The translations under genes were made by a program, and so were the position numbers. Under the pieces are notes generated by a model. That model searched no databases and was not told the origin of the DNA. It worked only from the letters and a program-made list of their open reading frames with translations. Below, piece by piece: positions 1-10,771 of a stretch of DNA of 64,000 nucleotides; the stretch's first letter is position 1; every line of letters starts with the position of its first letter. Origin of the DNA: Chytridium lagenaria. Taxonomy: Eukaryota > Chytridiomycota > Chytridiomycetes > Chytridiales > Chytridiaceae. The stretch covers positions 1-64,000 of the forward strand of contig JAHLKC010000170.1 in assembly GCA_025449115.1 (NCBI GenBank), written 5' to 3'.

Positions 1-294
1 GCACTCATATCATTCCGTAGGTTGTATAAATTGTTGGGCCGGGATATCGCCATAGAAGGATTCCTTTCGGCAGGAAACGGAAGAGAAATATGAAGAAAAT
101 TGTAAGGTGGGGAAAGGAAAAGAGCCGCACAGGGCCGGAGAAAAAAGGGGGCCCGACAAACATGGGTGTAGGTAAAGAGACGCGAGACCAACCGTATAAA
201 CGAAGATAGAAAATATATGCAGAGGAAAGGCGAAGGCCGAAGACGTTTACAAAGAGAGGCGATACAAAGGAAAAGAAAAACCCCGCAGCACCCC
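1..294. other. No gene seen
   Basis: Purine-rich stretch with no convincing reading frame. It lies just past the end of the minus-strand gag-like remnant, so it may be part of the same element. Confidence 0.4.
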
Positions 295-2393
295 TTATCG
301 TCGAGGAGGGGAATAATGGCGGTCATCACGTTGACGGCCTAAAGAGCCCTTATCTCGGTTTCGATCATCAGATCTATCATTGCGGTCGCTGGTGCGAAAG
401 CGGGAAGAGCCTTGGTAGGGTTCCCGTCGGTCAGATCTATCGTTGCGGTCAAACTGAGAAGAAAACCGGTTGGAGCGACCCGAGTACCGGGAGGCAGAAT
501 TAGAGGAGAAATTATTAAAAGGACCCTGCGCGTCGCGGGACCCCTGGGCCACCCGAGTTGTAAGAATGAGCGGCGGAGAAGCGTGGGCAAGAACGAAGAC
601 CACAATATCGGCGACCGCAAGGGAGAGGACAGTCCTCGTATACGTGATCGTCTGAAAGATGAACAATGACGGCAGGTAGGACGTTTATCTAACGAAGAGG
701 AAGACAAAGGATACCGAGAGAACGAAGGTCCTTGGAGCGGGAGAGGGCCAACTCATCAGCGAGTTGGCGCGCCGACATCACGGAGGGGTCTATTTGACCC
801 ACTCTAAGGACCGAGGCAAAGTAATGCACTAGTTGAGTAGTCGTGCAATGGGAAAGAGTAGACGAAATGGTCTGGGCGAGTTGGGCGCAATTAGTTATGG
901 CGGCGAGGAGTAATCAAATCGGCACCCGGCAGACCATGCGAAGTAGACATTGACTGCATGTGCGAATGTAAGGCCAGCAGTTTGGAAGATAAAGCCTTCG
1001 GAGAGGAAAAGGAGCTTCCGGGTGGAATACCAATCGGATTCAAAAGGGCAGCCCCATGCTCTGCCAGAAGGTCCCGAAGAACGTGAGCGAACATGCCCGC
1101 TGGAGCCGTAGGCGGGAGGCTCTGAGAGTACGAAAAATTAGGGGCCCATGACGAGGAGCAGGATGCCAAAAAATAATAAGAAGTGGGAATTTAACCGCGA
1201 CCCTTCCCCCAGATAAGAATTAGGTAGTGTGCAAAAGGTCGAAGGCAGAGACGAAGTACGACGACGAGGAAACCAAGCAGAAAAGTAGGTAGGGTGACCA
1301 AGCTTGGGGGGAACGTGTGGAAAACAGCCCAACCAGAGAGAAAGGTAACAAAAACCGAGGGTCCAAGCGGATGGGAAAGTTGGGGAGTGAAGAAAGAGAT
1401 CTTGTACCATAGCAAATCTAAAACGATGTACGAACAAGGGAGAGAAGAGAGAGAAGGCAAGAGGCAAAGGATGAAAGGAAATAATCGGCAAAAGAAAAAA
1501 GGTCTATGAACCCTTCCCAAAGGGAAGGGAGAGCCTAAATCGCATCCTCTGTTTGGGATGGTCGCCAGAATAACACCAAGAAACCAGACAGAGGAAATAT
1601 GACCAAATAACCAACCTGAAGAATGGCACAGGAAAGCGGCTCATCATAGAGGTGCTGACCGATGTCAAGTAACGGACCGCCCGGAGAAGGAAGAGTAGAA
1701 GATGGAGAGGGCGAGGCCAGAGGAGCGGCGGGCGGAGGGATGGGAGGAGCGGTAGCCACAGGGGGCTCCAAAGAGCCCTGGAAAGCTGCGAGGATGGAAC
1801 GAAGAAGGGACTCGGTAGATGATGAAGGTGGAGCCGAAGGAGGAACTACGGGGGAGGAGGGATGACAGGCGGTACGTCTAGACGAGGAGTAGTCACTGTA
1901 GAAGAACCCAAAGGGAGGACGAGGAAACTTGAGGGTCGGGGTTAACCGGACGAGGTAATGCCTGTGAAGACGAGGAAGTCGAAGAGGTGGGAAGGTGGGA
2001 GGACGATGACGACGGAGGGGGCATAGGAGGGTGAGATGAAATCTGAGAAGGGATTGGAGAAGGGGCCGAGGAAAAAGAAGGAAGGGCCAAAGGACGGTTA
2101 AGAGCCAAAGGGAAGTTCATGGAAGAGAGGCGAACAGAAGGAGGAAGTTCCCCGTCCTCAACCGGAGCAAGAGACGTGGAAGAGAGAGCGGAGGACAAGG
2201 AGGAGGTTGTAGAGGAAGAGGACGAAGGAATCTTGAGGGACTCAGAAGGGAAGTCCCATGCACCCTCAGGCGAGAGAGAAGGACGGGGGAGAGACTGTAG
2301 AGCCGAAAGAAGCCGAGGAAGAAGGGTCAGTTTGTTCCCCGAGGAGCTAAGGCCTAAAGCGCTAAGGGTTTGCTTCAGGGCAGTGTGAGACAT
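295..2393 (-). pseudogene. SAP-domain gag-like retroelement ORF, fragmented
   Basis: Not recognised as a named family. The minus-strand reading starts at ATG 2393 with MSHTALKQTL, then LGLSSSGNK and LLPRLL. Spacing fits a SAP (SAF-A/B, Acinus, PIAS) helix-extension-helix DNA-binding motif in residues 1-35. A Ser/Pro-rich linker follows to 1893. Coding flavour continues in other frames: about 1860-1600 (ESLLRSILAAFQG), 1110-891 (FAHVLRDLLAEHG) and about 890-690 (SARQLADELALSR). A Cys/His cluster around 680-580 (CRHC, then CGRRYCGLRSC in another frame) resembles a gag zinc knuckle. The end is basic, with a repeated DRNDRSD motif, closing with PPRR at 295. SAP domain plus Cys cluster plus basic tail suggests a retroelement nucleocapsid-like ORF. 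The frame changes could be decay, introns or sequence errors. A cellular SAP protein is the alternative. Confidence 0.33.
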
Positions 2394-2660
2394 TGCATCC
2401 AAGGGACGAGGTCCACCGAAACAAACGGGAAGTAAAAGGAGGGATCGAGGAGTCCCCCGAAGAAGGAGGAGTGGAAGAACGGGGAGAGGGAGTAGGAGGA
2501 CGGGACATAGTGGTAGGAAGAAGGGGGTGGGAAGGAAGGATGAGGGTGTCCAGACGAGCCGTGGGAAAACGACAAACGCTGCTGTGTGCTTTGTCGAAAA
2601 GAGAAGAAAAATGTGCCACTGTCCAATAAACTGCACATCCACAATAAAAACCCCTCCCAA

Positions 2661-2986
2661 AAAATTCTCCGAGAATTTTGTGTGATGCGGTTTTTATTTT
2701 GTGTCACGGCAGTTTATGAGAGTTATTTATTAATATTAGTTTATTACTAATATTAATAAATAATTATAAATATTGACTGCTGTTAATAAAAAAACAAGTG
2801 ACGCCCCATAAAGACCTTTTTATTCTGCATAAATAAATACTTCAAATAAACAGGGTATACGCGCCACTCTTGCTACAAATACCGGAAAATAAATAAAATA
2901 TAATCGTTTCTTCAAAGAAAGGGAAAAACTACAAAGTCATAATAAATTGGAAAAATAATACACGAAAACAATGTTGGAGGAGGTGA
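2661..2986. repeat. AT-rich spacer with long perfect palindrome
   Basis: No gene. It contains an 18-bp perfect inverted repeat with a 5-base loop (arms 2723-2740 and 2746-2763). A smaller palindrome lies at about 2658-2676 (arms AAAATTCTC and GAGAATTTT). Such structures can form cruciforms, or 3' RNA hairpins for either flanking minus-strand unit. Confidence 0.6.
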
Positions 2987-3772
2987 TCAAGGCTTAATCG
3001 TCTCTATAACAGAGTCCACAATAAGCTTGCTATCCTTTGCATCGACATACACCCAGTAAGTCGTCAAATAGTTGACAGAAGCAAGCTTGTTGACAGCCCC
3101 AGCATTGCAAGAGTCAGCAGAGGGTGCAACACCTCCAACCGTGTTCAAACGTAAAACACGGGTGGCTGCGCGGTAGAGCTTGATCGTTGGGGTCTCGCAG
3201 TCAGAGGGTTGGGCGAGGTTGGAAGTTCGCCCAGTGGCGAGCCAAGGGATGGCACCGGCCACTGGGGAGGGTGAACGGTCGAGGACAGTGGTGTCAATAA
3301 TGGCCGTGCAGTCTTCATCCTGCAGAGTCCAGTATGGGTTGGGGACAAAGGGGGACATGAAATCTTTTTATTGATAACAGGGGTTAGTTGTGGAAATCAC
3401 GATAGAGTTAAGCTTACCATGCGTTCCCACAAACACCACACGGTTACTCTTTTTCGGTGGAACCACGTAAAGCTCGGCATCCGGGTTTTTCAATGTCCAA
3501 GCAAAAGTTGTCTCCCCCGTCTTATTGCAGTTGTAGTTTTGCGTTCCCGTAGCAAGGAGGGTGAACGCATGAACTTGTCCAACAACGTTCTTGGGCGAGC
3601 GGTTCAGGAAGTGGGTTGGGTTCAGAAAGGAGGTATGCACCGTTTTTGGGTGAACCATCCGTTCTTGCCGTAAGCGTTGCTGTGTGCGACGAGCGTCGAC
3701 ACCCCCGTATGAGTATGAGGCCGACACGGATGACGTGAGGGCGAGAATGATGGCGGCAGCAGACTTGAACAT
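2987..3772 (-). CDS. Secreted DUF3455-family protein, two exons
   Basis: The coding sequence is complement(join(2987..3363,3418..3772)), 243 residues. The start MFKSAAAIILALTSSVSAS is a typical signal peptide, so the product is secreted. Family landmarks of the fungal/bacterial DUF3455 group are present: GQVHAFTLLATGTQNYNC near residue 65, the GTH(D/F) motif at the exon junction, PYWTLQDED, GAIPWLATG, the RLNTVGGVAPS stretch and a closing YWVYVD. A 54-nt intron (donor GTAAGC, branch AACTAAC, acceptor AAAAAG) lies inside the GTH motif. It contains an in-frame TAA, so naive ORF calling splits the gene; splicing restores GTH-D-F and the frame. The biochemical role is unknown. This is one of the few genes here without a frame break. 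Confidence 0.85.
3364..3417 (-). other. 54-nt spliceosomal intron in DUF3455 gene
   Basis: On the minus strand it begins GTAAGC, has a near-consensus branch site (AACTAAC) 23-29 nt from the 3' end, and ends AAAAAG. Its length is a multiple of three but it holds an in-frame stop, so retention would truncate the protein after about 134 residues. Confidence 0.85.
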
Positions 3773-5536
3773 GGTAGATTTGCTAAATGTGATTGTTTTG
3801 GGAATATATCGCTTGGCAATGGAGTTCCAAAGATATGTTGAGGTCTCCCTTTTTTAAACGCGATGCCCGTTGGGTCCAAAATTGGGGTTGAAATGGAAGG
3901 CGTTTTTGAGGATTGGTTAATTTATGATTCGCCTCCGTTTTTGTGTCGCATCATCATCACATCACTCCTACCTGTTCACAGGCCCTATGTACAATGGACC
4001 AAGTGTATAGGCTGCATAGATGCGCCTCACAAAATCTATTCGTTTCATGGCGATGAAGGGGTTCAACTACCGGGTTTTGAGGTTGTTGACATAAAGCTGG
4101 AAGTTGAAGAATAACTACCGCGCCCCTTTTACCCTTTACCCTGACTCCTTTGTGTCATGTCCCAGCATTATTAACTCATGTAGCTAACCTATCGTGGAAT
4201 GGCGGTTATTTTTAATCTCAAGTCTATTTTAAGTGATGTTGCCGCAACACTTGAAGGGCCGTCTGGATAGGGTGATAAAACTTAATCAAAAACGCCTAGA
4301 TTAGAACTCTAAAAAAAAAAGGCCGGCGGTTTTTTTTTTTTACATCTAAACAGTAATCTTCACCCTTTATAACTAACATTCACATTCATTCATTTGTCCA
4401 CCCTTTTACAGCATACTATAATATTTTTTTTCTATCATATTTATTTTTTATTGTATTTCGTTTTCTGGTTTATCTTCTTTTATTTTATTTATTATATTTG
4501 CTTCATTTGCTCTTCTTACTCTCCCTCTCGCTGCCGCTGGTGTATCATGTACTTTGTTTTGAAAATAGTAACAAATGTTGGGAGCTTCCGTCCTTGCTCC
4601 CTATTGCCTCTGGTATCGCCACACCAGTACCACGGCGATGATGGCTTGCAGAGTGCAGAGCGGTGAAGGCGAGGGGAACTGCTTTTTATAAAATTCTAGA
4701 TAAGAGGAATTCAGCTAATATGCTTAAGATGCTAAAGATATAAAAAAAAATATATAAAGGTGCTTATTTCTTCTCAAAAGCTAGCCCACGAACAATGAAA
4801 TTCCAGACGCCGCCATTATAGTCCGGTGCGACTTTTTTCCTCGCGTCTCTTTTCATCATCCTCAGCGTGAACGTATAGAACGTCACTCGTGATATCCTTT
4901 GTCCTGCAGCCATACCCATTAACTGCTCGTCAACAATCCGATTACTGCGCTAACGTCCACAGCAAGGCCTGTACCCCCATGTAAACAATACGTCTTCCGT
5001 TCAACTTCTTAAAGCAATTAGCAACCTGCAACGACGTCTTTCTTACAACCCGTTATCAAAGGCGACAGATGCGGATTCCATTAATCGATCATGATGTGGC
5101 ATCACGTGAGACATTTTGGTGATGACTTAAAAATGGCGGGTCGGCGAAGGGTTTTCAGAAATTCTGGGGTTTTTGTATTTGATTGTTTTTGTTTTGATTC
5201 TTGAATAGTTGCTGTAGTGTATGGTTTTTATGTTCATGTTGCTAAAATGTCATCAATCCTTTATGTTTTATTGAGACGGACGTTTTTTCTGAAACTTCAC
5301 CACCCTTTCTACCGAATCCTTCATGTTTCGTTCTACAGCTGACATATCATCTGAACGGAAAACTCGATTATTTAATACGTCTGAAATACCTGAAATAGCG
5401 CCGGCGGTTATCCACCTATGTCAGACGCGTCGACATAAAAATGGAACAAAAAAGATTCCACCAGTGACAAACCTCAGAAAAGCCCAACCCCACCACCTGA
5501 CACTGCATTACTTGCAACCTGACTTCATTCCCACTC
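3773..5536. other. Intergenic, no supported gene
   Basis: Holds the upstream region of the minus-strand DUF3455 gene and low-complexity T- and A-rich tracts (about 4300-4500 and 4740-4760). The open frame at 4394-4666 is T-rich and Phe/Tyr-biased with no domain, and is not called. Confidence 0.5.
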
Positions 5537-6907
5537 ATGGATCCCACCATCTCCTTCTCGTCCTCGATGTTCTGGATCCTCCGACCCTCTGTCTTGCATC
5601 GGAAGTATGTTGGTCTTGGAAACGAGCTGTAGAATGCGTCGTCGAGGTGGGGGGTGTTGGTGGGAGAGTGAGGGAGCCTGTGTTGAAGATGGGGGAGAGA
5701 GTTGAAGGTGAGGATGCTTTTTGGTTTGTTTGATTTTTAGCGTTGGATGGTTTGGGTTAATGGTTCAGGACATGGGGACTGTGATGGTGCAAGAATGAAA
5801 AAGGATGGAGCTTATTGCTTTCGGTTAAATTGGATTGACGCTGTGTTGTTGGTTATGTTTTGCATGAGCTGCAGAGTATCCTCGTTTCCCAATGCGTTGA
5901 TCCTCACCACTAGAGCTCTTTCAACTATACAAATGTATCTAACCTTTTATGTTACTTTGCATGCAATTCACATTCCTGTGTGATCACCAGGCTCACCACT
6001 ACTGACTTCGCTCCCTTTCCCATACTCCTACTCCCCCATCACCTCGGCCGAGGCTTCCCTTTCCCCACATCTCGTTCAGCCCCCAACCCTCTCTCAAAAA
6101 GAGCTCTATAAAATCTACCACACCAAAATCTCTTCCTCACACACTTCCGCTACCTCCTCACCCTCATCCCAACGCTCTCTCCAACCCCTCGTCCACTACC
6201 TATCCATCCCTCTCCTCTCACTCATCTCATCGTACCAGACCCTTCCTACGGCATTCGGGGTGAACGGATACGCGGTTGACCCGGCAACTATGACCAACAC
6301 AGAACCTGGGACCAAGGTCGATACGAATGGTATTAAAGTGGAGGGAGTTGGGATGGTGGAGTATGCGGAGACTGTGAAGAGGTGGAGGGCGTTTGAGTGG
6401 AGTTGATGGGGCTGTTGCTGGGGTGTTGGGGGATGGATTTTTGTGGTTTGGGGGAGCGGAGAGACTTGGGATGCTTTTGGGGAGGTGAGGAATGAGCATT
6501 TGAGAGAACATGGGGATATAATGGTGCAATTGTAAGTCAAAGCTTCTTCTTTAAAGCTATACTTGATACCATTCATGCATTCATATCATATTCTTTGATG
6601 AGTCTTTATTCTCTTTAAATTTGCATCGTTCATCATTGACGCTAATACTCCTGATTCTCTCTCCAGCATGATACATATTCGTCGCCGGTCTCGTCTGGTT
6701 TTTTCATCCAAAACTCGCGAAACCCTCAACCCGACCCACCTGTCTTTGTTGGCCACGATCATGGATGAGCGTGTTGATGATTTGAATGGGAGACGTGTGG
6801 ATGCGAGGAAGATTTGTGATAAGGCGGTGGTGGCGGTGGATTGTGAGGGGTGTGCGGAGAGGTGGACGGATTTTTGGGGGAGGGGTGGTAAGGTTGGATG
6901 TTTTTGA
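5537..6907 (+). CDS. Possible F-box gene, split and frame-broken
   Basis: A weak model. From ATG 5537 (MDPTI), after one apparent missing base near 5550, the frame reads LLLVLDVLDPPTLCLASEVCWSWKRAV, the pattern of an F-box (leucines, P, then VC..W). An open segment runs from about 5991 to 6405, preceded by a plausible acceptor CACCAG. It contains QKELYKIYHTKI and ends VKRWRAFEWS at an in-frame TGA (6403-6405). The same frame continues beyond the TGA to 6531, where a strong donor GTAAGT and an acceptor CTCCAG (intron 6532-6666, 135 nt) lead into an exon ending at the stop at 6905-6907. An F-box protein would be a substrate adaptor of an SCF ubiquitin ligase. Exon limits before 5991 are unresolved. 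Confidence 0.33.
6532..6666 (+). other. Intron in the possible F-box gene
   Basis: GTAAGT donor and CTCCAG acceptor. Splicing joins CAATT to CATGATA in frame, giving VQFMIHIR. Confidence 0.5.
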
Positions 6908-7471
6908 GACGGAGAAATGGGGAAGCGAGGATTTGAGGTGGTTTCCTGTTTTGGCAATTTGATGAATGAATGATTGGAGGTGGCTTGATGCAAAAGTTGG
7001 CGTTATGAGGGGATTTTATGGGGGAGCGAGCTCTTTTTTGAGAGGGAGGTGCGTGGAGGCGAAAGTTTGGGCGTCGTTTGAGATAGGATTAAGGAAAGAA
7101 ATATGGTGAATGAACCTTTTCATATTTTTTTTTTCCATTTTAGATTTTTTGGCGCTTTTTATTGGTGGTCTGGATTATGGAAGGTGATGGTTCAACTTCC
7201 TTTCGTGAACCAGGTTAGTTTCTTGCGATGAGGTTGGTTTTAGTAGTCTTTAATTGTGTGTTGGTAAACGGACCGGTGATTTGAAAAAGTGAAAGATTCG
7301 ATAACAAAAAAGAGTTTGGAATGAGAAAGGTTTTTACGGAGCGGTATTTATATTGAACGCGCTACGGAAAATAATGCCACGGCAATGTCCACCGTTATGT
7401 GATGAAGGAAAGTTAACTTCAAAAAAAGTTCGCATCAAGTCAAAATTGCATTTTTTATACTTTGATAAAGC
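6908..7471. other. Intergenic, no supported gene
   Basis: T-rich spacer between two same-strand genes. It probably contains the terminator of the upstream gene and the promoter of the downstream one; no sharp signal is seen. Confidence 0.5.
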
Positions 7472-10328
7472 ATGCTTGGTGAGTATGGGGTAATTCCTCA
7501 GTGTTTTTTTTTAACGATCATTGACCTCGTCCTCTGTTCCTGGCTTCAACAGCAACCAAAGCTAGAACCAAACAAAAAACGACGATGTGCTCACCGTCTC
7601 GTCTCCTTCCCACCGGAGCTCCTTTGGAAAATCCTCATCACTCTTCATCCCACCGACGTACACACGGTCTGCCGAACCCTCGGTATCAATGGCTTTACGA
7701 ATTCCTTTGATTTCGCTGTCAGGAACCTGAAATACCATGGTCTCACCGCCGAAGTTCTCTCAGAAATCACTTGGAACCACCTCGACATTACCTTTGTTGC
7801 GGCTCTTCTCACTTCTATACCCATAAACCATGGAGTGTTGTTGCTGCTATGCATGGATAGCGGTCCGAACTCGCCTTGTGAGAGACATGGCGAGATGGTG
7901 AAAGAGGCTGTTGATATTGTGTTTGAGAGGATGGGGAAGGATATAACCAAGTGGAAGGGGATGTGTCATCCGCTTGCAGTGAGTTTCTTGGTGGCGATTG
8001 GAGCTGTGGAGGTTTTGAGGGCCTTGCTGGACAATATGGCGATGCATCGGAGATGTTTTCGGGAGTACCTTGAGTCGGCATTTGACATGGCTTTGAGAAA
8101 AAGGTTTAAAGAAGCAGCTGGGCTGTTGGTGAGGTATACTGGGTTTATACGCTCGCGGCATGAAAAAGATGCGGCTTTGGCTGCGTTTAGATATGCCGTT
8201 GCGTTTGAAGGGCAGGAGGAGGTGGATAAGGCGTTGGGAAATTTGGTTATCGTGCCGGGGCTTGCTGTTAGAGCCGTTGAGGACGCGGGGTTTGCGAATG
8301 ACGGGGAGATGGAGAGGATTGTTGGGTCGTTGAGGGAACTTGTACGGAGGCCGGAATTTCAAGATGGGTTTAGGGTGAACTTTGGACTTGTAGGAAAAAG
8401 ACGGTTGTTGATGGAGGAGTTGTTTAGGTGGGATCAGATTACGAACGGAGATCAAGCGCTTGATGTGATGGATGTTGAAACATTCAAGTGGATGCTGTCA
8501 AACAAAGAGAGTTTGAGTTGGTGGGTGGCGACTTCGTTGCGGAGTACCGTTGATTTGATGAGAAAGTTTGGGGAGAAGGGGAGGACTGACTTGGTCGAGG
8601 TTCTTTTGGAGGATGCAGAGGGGCCGGAGATTATAAAGAAAGCAAAGGTGGCTTTTGAAGTGGGATTGACAAAGGGAAATGTGGAGTTGGTGAAGATGGT
8701 GATGGAGCGTTATGAGGTGGTGGAAGATAGCCGTTGCTTAAGGACGCTCTTTAAGTTTGGGGTATTTCCACGATATCATATGAGCGAATATAATTCCTCC
8801 TCTGAGGATGAAATCGACGGGAAGGCTCTGCATATGGAGCAGCTAGATCTGGTGGGCGACTTGGCTGCTAGAAAGAGCGAGATTCTCGGAATTCTTCTTG
8901 AAAGTCCATACGTCGATCCTTCAGCCTACCAAAACCTCGCCTTCCGAAAAGCAGTTTATATGCAAAACGCTCCTCTGGTGAAGAAACTACTGGATCACCC
9001 GAGGCTTACGTTGCCGAGAAACTGCGATAAGCTTTTGAAAAACCCGTTAAGTGCCGCGGTCGCCAAGTTGCTTGTTGGTTGTGGACGCTTTCAACTTCAT
9101 AAGCTCTGCCAACTTGAGTTCGCACTCCGACATGGCGAGACCGGGTTGCTTGAGGCGTTGCTTGAACCAAATTGCTTTGACGAGAAGTTTAAACAAGAGA
9201 TGTTTCTTCATGCGGCTTGTCGAAGGGGGATATCGAGGGATTGAAGAAATTCGTTGAGGTGGATAAGTTTGATCCGTCCTTTAATAGTAACATGGGACTC
9301 TTTTACGCTGTCGAGAATCAAAAGGCTGAGGTTGTGACGTATCTTCTTGCGGATGAACGTGTCAGAAAAGGTCTTCAGGGTGATTCCGCCAAGCAAGTGC
9401 TGGGCGCGTTTAAAAGTCTCAATGGCAATGCCGATGAAGCCGTGATTGTTAGAGAGATCATCAACAACTCGGGTATCAATTTCCGTGTATATCATATCCC
9501 TGAAAGCATGTTATTGCCTGTTGCTCGAGCTGGGGACCTAGAGACTGTCAAGAAGGTGCTCAACTTGCGTGAATTTGACATATCCGGTGCTATTTCCTCT
9601 TCGCTGATTCTAGCGATCAGTCATGGCCATTTTGATACTTTTGTGACTATCTTGGAGCAACCATACGTCTGGGCAAACGTGCCTGTGAAGTCATTGTCGT
9701 TTGGTTCGGCCGTGAGGTTTGGTAATCTGAGGGTCATGCTGTATCTTCTTGCCTTGGATGGGTTTACGCATGAGCCTTGGGCGCATGGGAATTTATTCGT
9801 TCATCTCTCCGATGCCATTAGGAATACACCCATCACAGGGGATCCGATTGGTTGTCTGAAGGTGCTGATGAAGGACGAAAGGTTCAATCCGGCCATGAAC
9901 GGTTGTGAGGCTGTCATGCATGCTGTGTGGTCGGGGAGTGGGAGTATGGTGAAATTGCTTATAAAGGATGAGAGGGTGTGTGCTCTTGTGACCCCAAAGA
10001 TGAGGGAGATTTTGTTTGGGCAGATAGGGATGGATGATAAGAAACGGGGGTTTGAGGTGATTGAGGCGTTGATGGGTGATAAGGAGTGGTGCCGGAGAGA
10101 TTGTGGATGGATGGGCCGGACGAGGAGGAAATGTCAAGTGAGGATGAGGATGACGATGATGAGGATGACGGTAATGAGTATACTACTAACTCAGAGAGTG
10201 TGGGAGACATGGATGATTATTTTGATCCACCGTTTCTCTCGTTTGGGATGCCGATTTGGATGTCGGGAGTGCCGGGGGTGTTTGCCGATGAGTCGGATTT
10301 TGATGATGACGATAGTATGTATGGGTGA
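7472..10328 (+). CDS. F-box/ankyrin-like protein with two frame breaks
   Basis: A long protein (about 950 residues when read across the breaks). An F-box follows a Lys/Arg-rich start: HRLVSFPPELLWKILITL near residues 43-60. Then come many degenerate 30-40-residue helical repeats of ankyrin type, such as AVENQKAEVVTYLLADERV and AARKSEILGILLESPYVDP. The C-terminus is acidic (DEEEMSSEDEDDDDEDD). The first frame ends at 9244, but frame 1 takes over without loss of similarity (CSKGDIEGLKKF), consistent with one missing T in TGTTCG near 9225. A second shift near 10090 (one missing G) leads into the acidic tail ending at 10328. The annotated start (7472) includes a hydrophobic stretch that may be an intron (GTGAGT 7479 to CAACAG about 7552), so the N-terminus is uncertain. 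Likely role: SCF substrate receptor, with the repeats binding targets. Confidence 0.6.
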
Positions 10329-10771
10329 TGATGATGTATATGGGGATTTTCTGTGAGGTGTATGAATAGTAGATGCTATAGCGGGGATCTCTTACGCGTG
10401 TTTATACTATGTTGTCTATGTTAATTTGTAATTTTTTTGTCTCGCTTTCCTCCCCGTCTCCGTAAGTTGCTTTAAACCGCATCAGAGTTATAGTTTTATT
10501 TCTTTCGCTGGTTTGTTTTTTTCGTGTATTTTCTTCAAAGCGTTTAACAAGGTCAAGGCCCATAGCTATTCTTTGCTGCACATTTTATACATAACGCGAG
10601 AAGTTGGTAGTTATATTAAGTTTAACAGAAACTTAAACAAGAACTCCATCATCAATTTAAGTTGGCGTTAAAACACCCGCCTTATCCAGGCTTCACCGTT
10701 CCCAAATTTCCGGACATTTGGAGTAGCAAGGAAACAATTTTGCCCACTTTTTCTTCTGCACTTAAAGCGTC
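10329..10771. other. Intergenic / AQR promoter region
   Basis: T-rich, no gene. It carries the 3' end of the F-box gene and the upstream region of AQR. Confidence 0.5.

Noticed and set aside
3359..3370. In-frame stop splitting the DUF3455 protein into two ORFs
   Set aside because: The TAA lies in a 54-nt intron with good donor, branch and acceptor; splicing restores the GTH motif.
4394..4666. Membrane-protein-like ORF rich in Phe/Tyr/Ile
   Set aside because: Produced by a T-rich low-complexity tract; no conserved motif.
7847..8455. Minus-strand 202-codon frame
   Set aside because: Antisense of the F-box/ankyrin gene; Pro/His/Ser-rich shadow composition.
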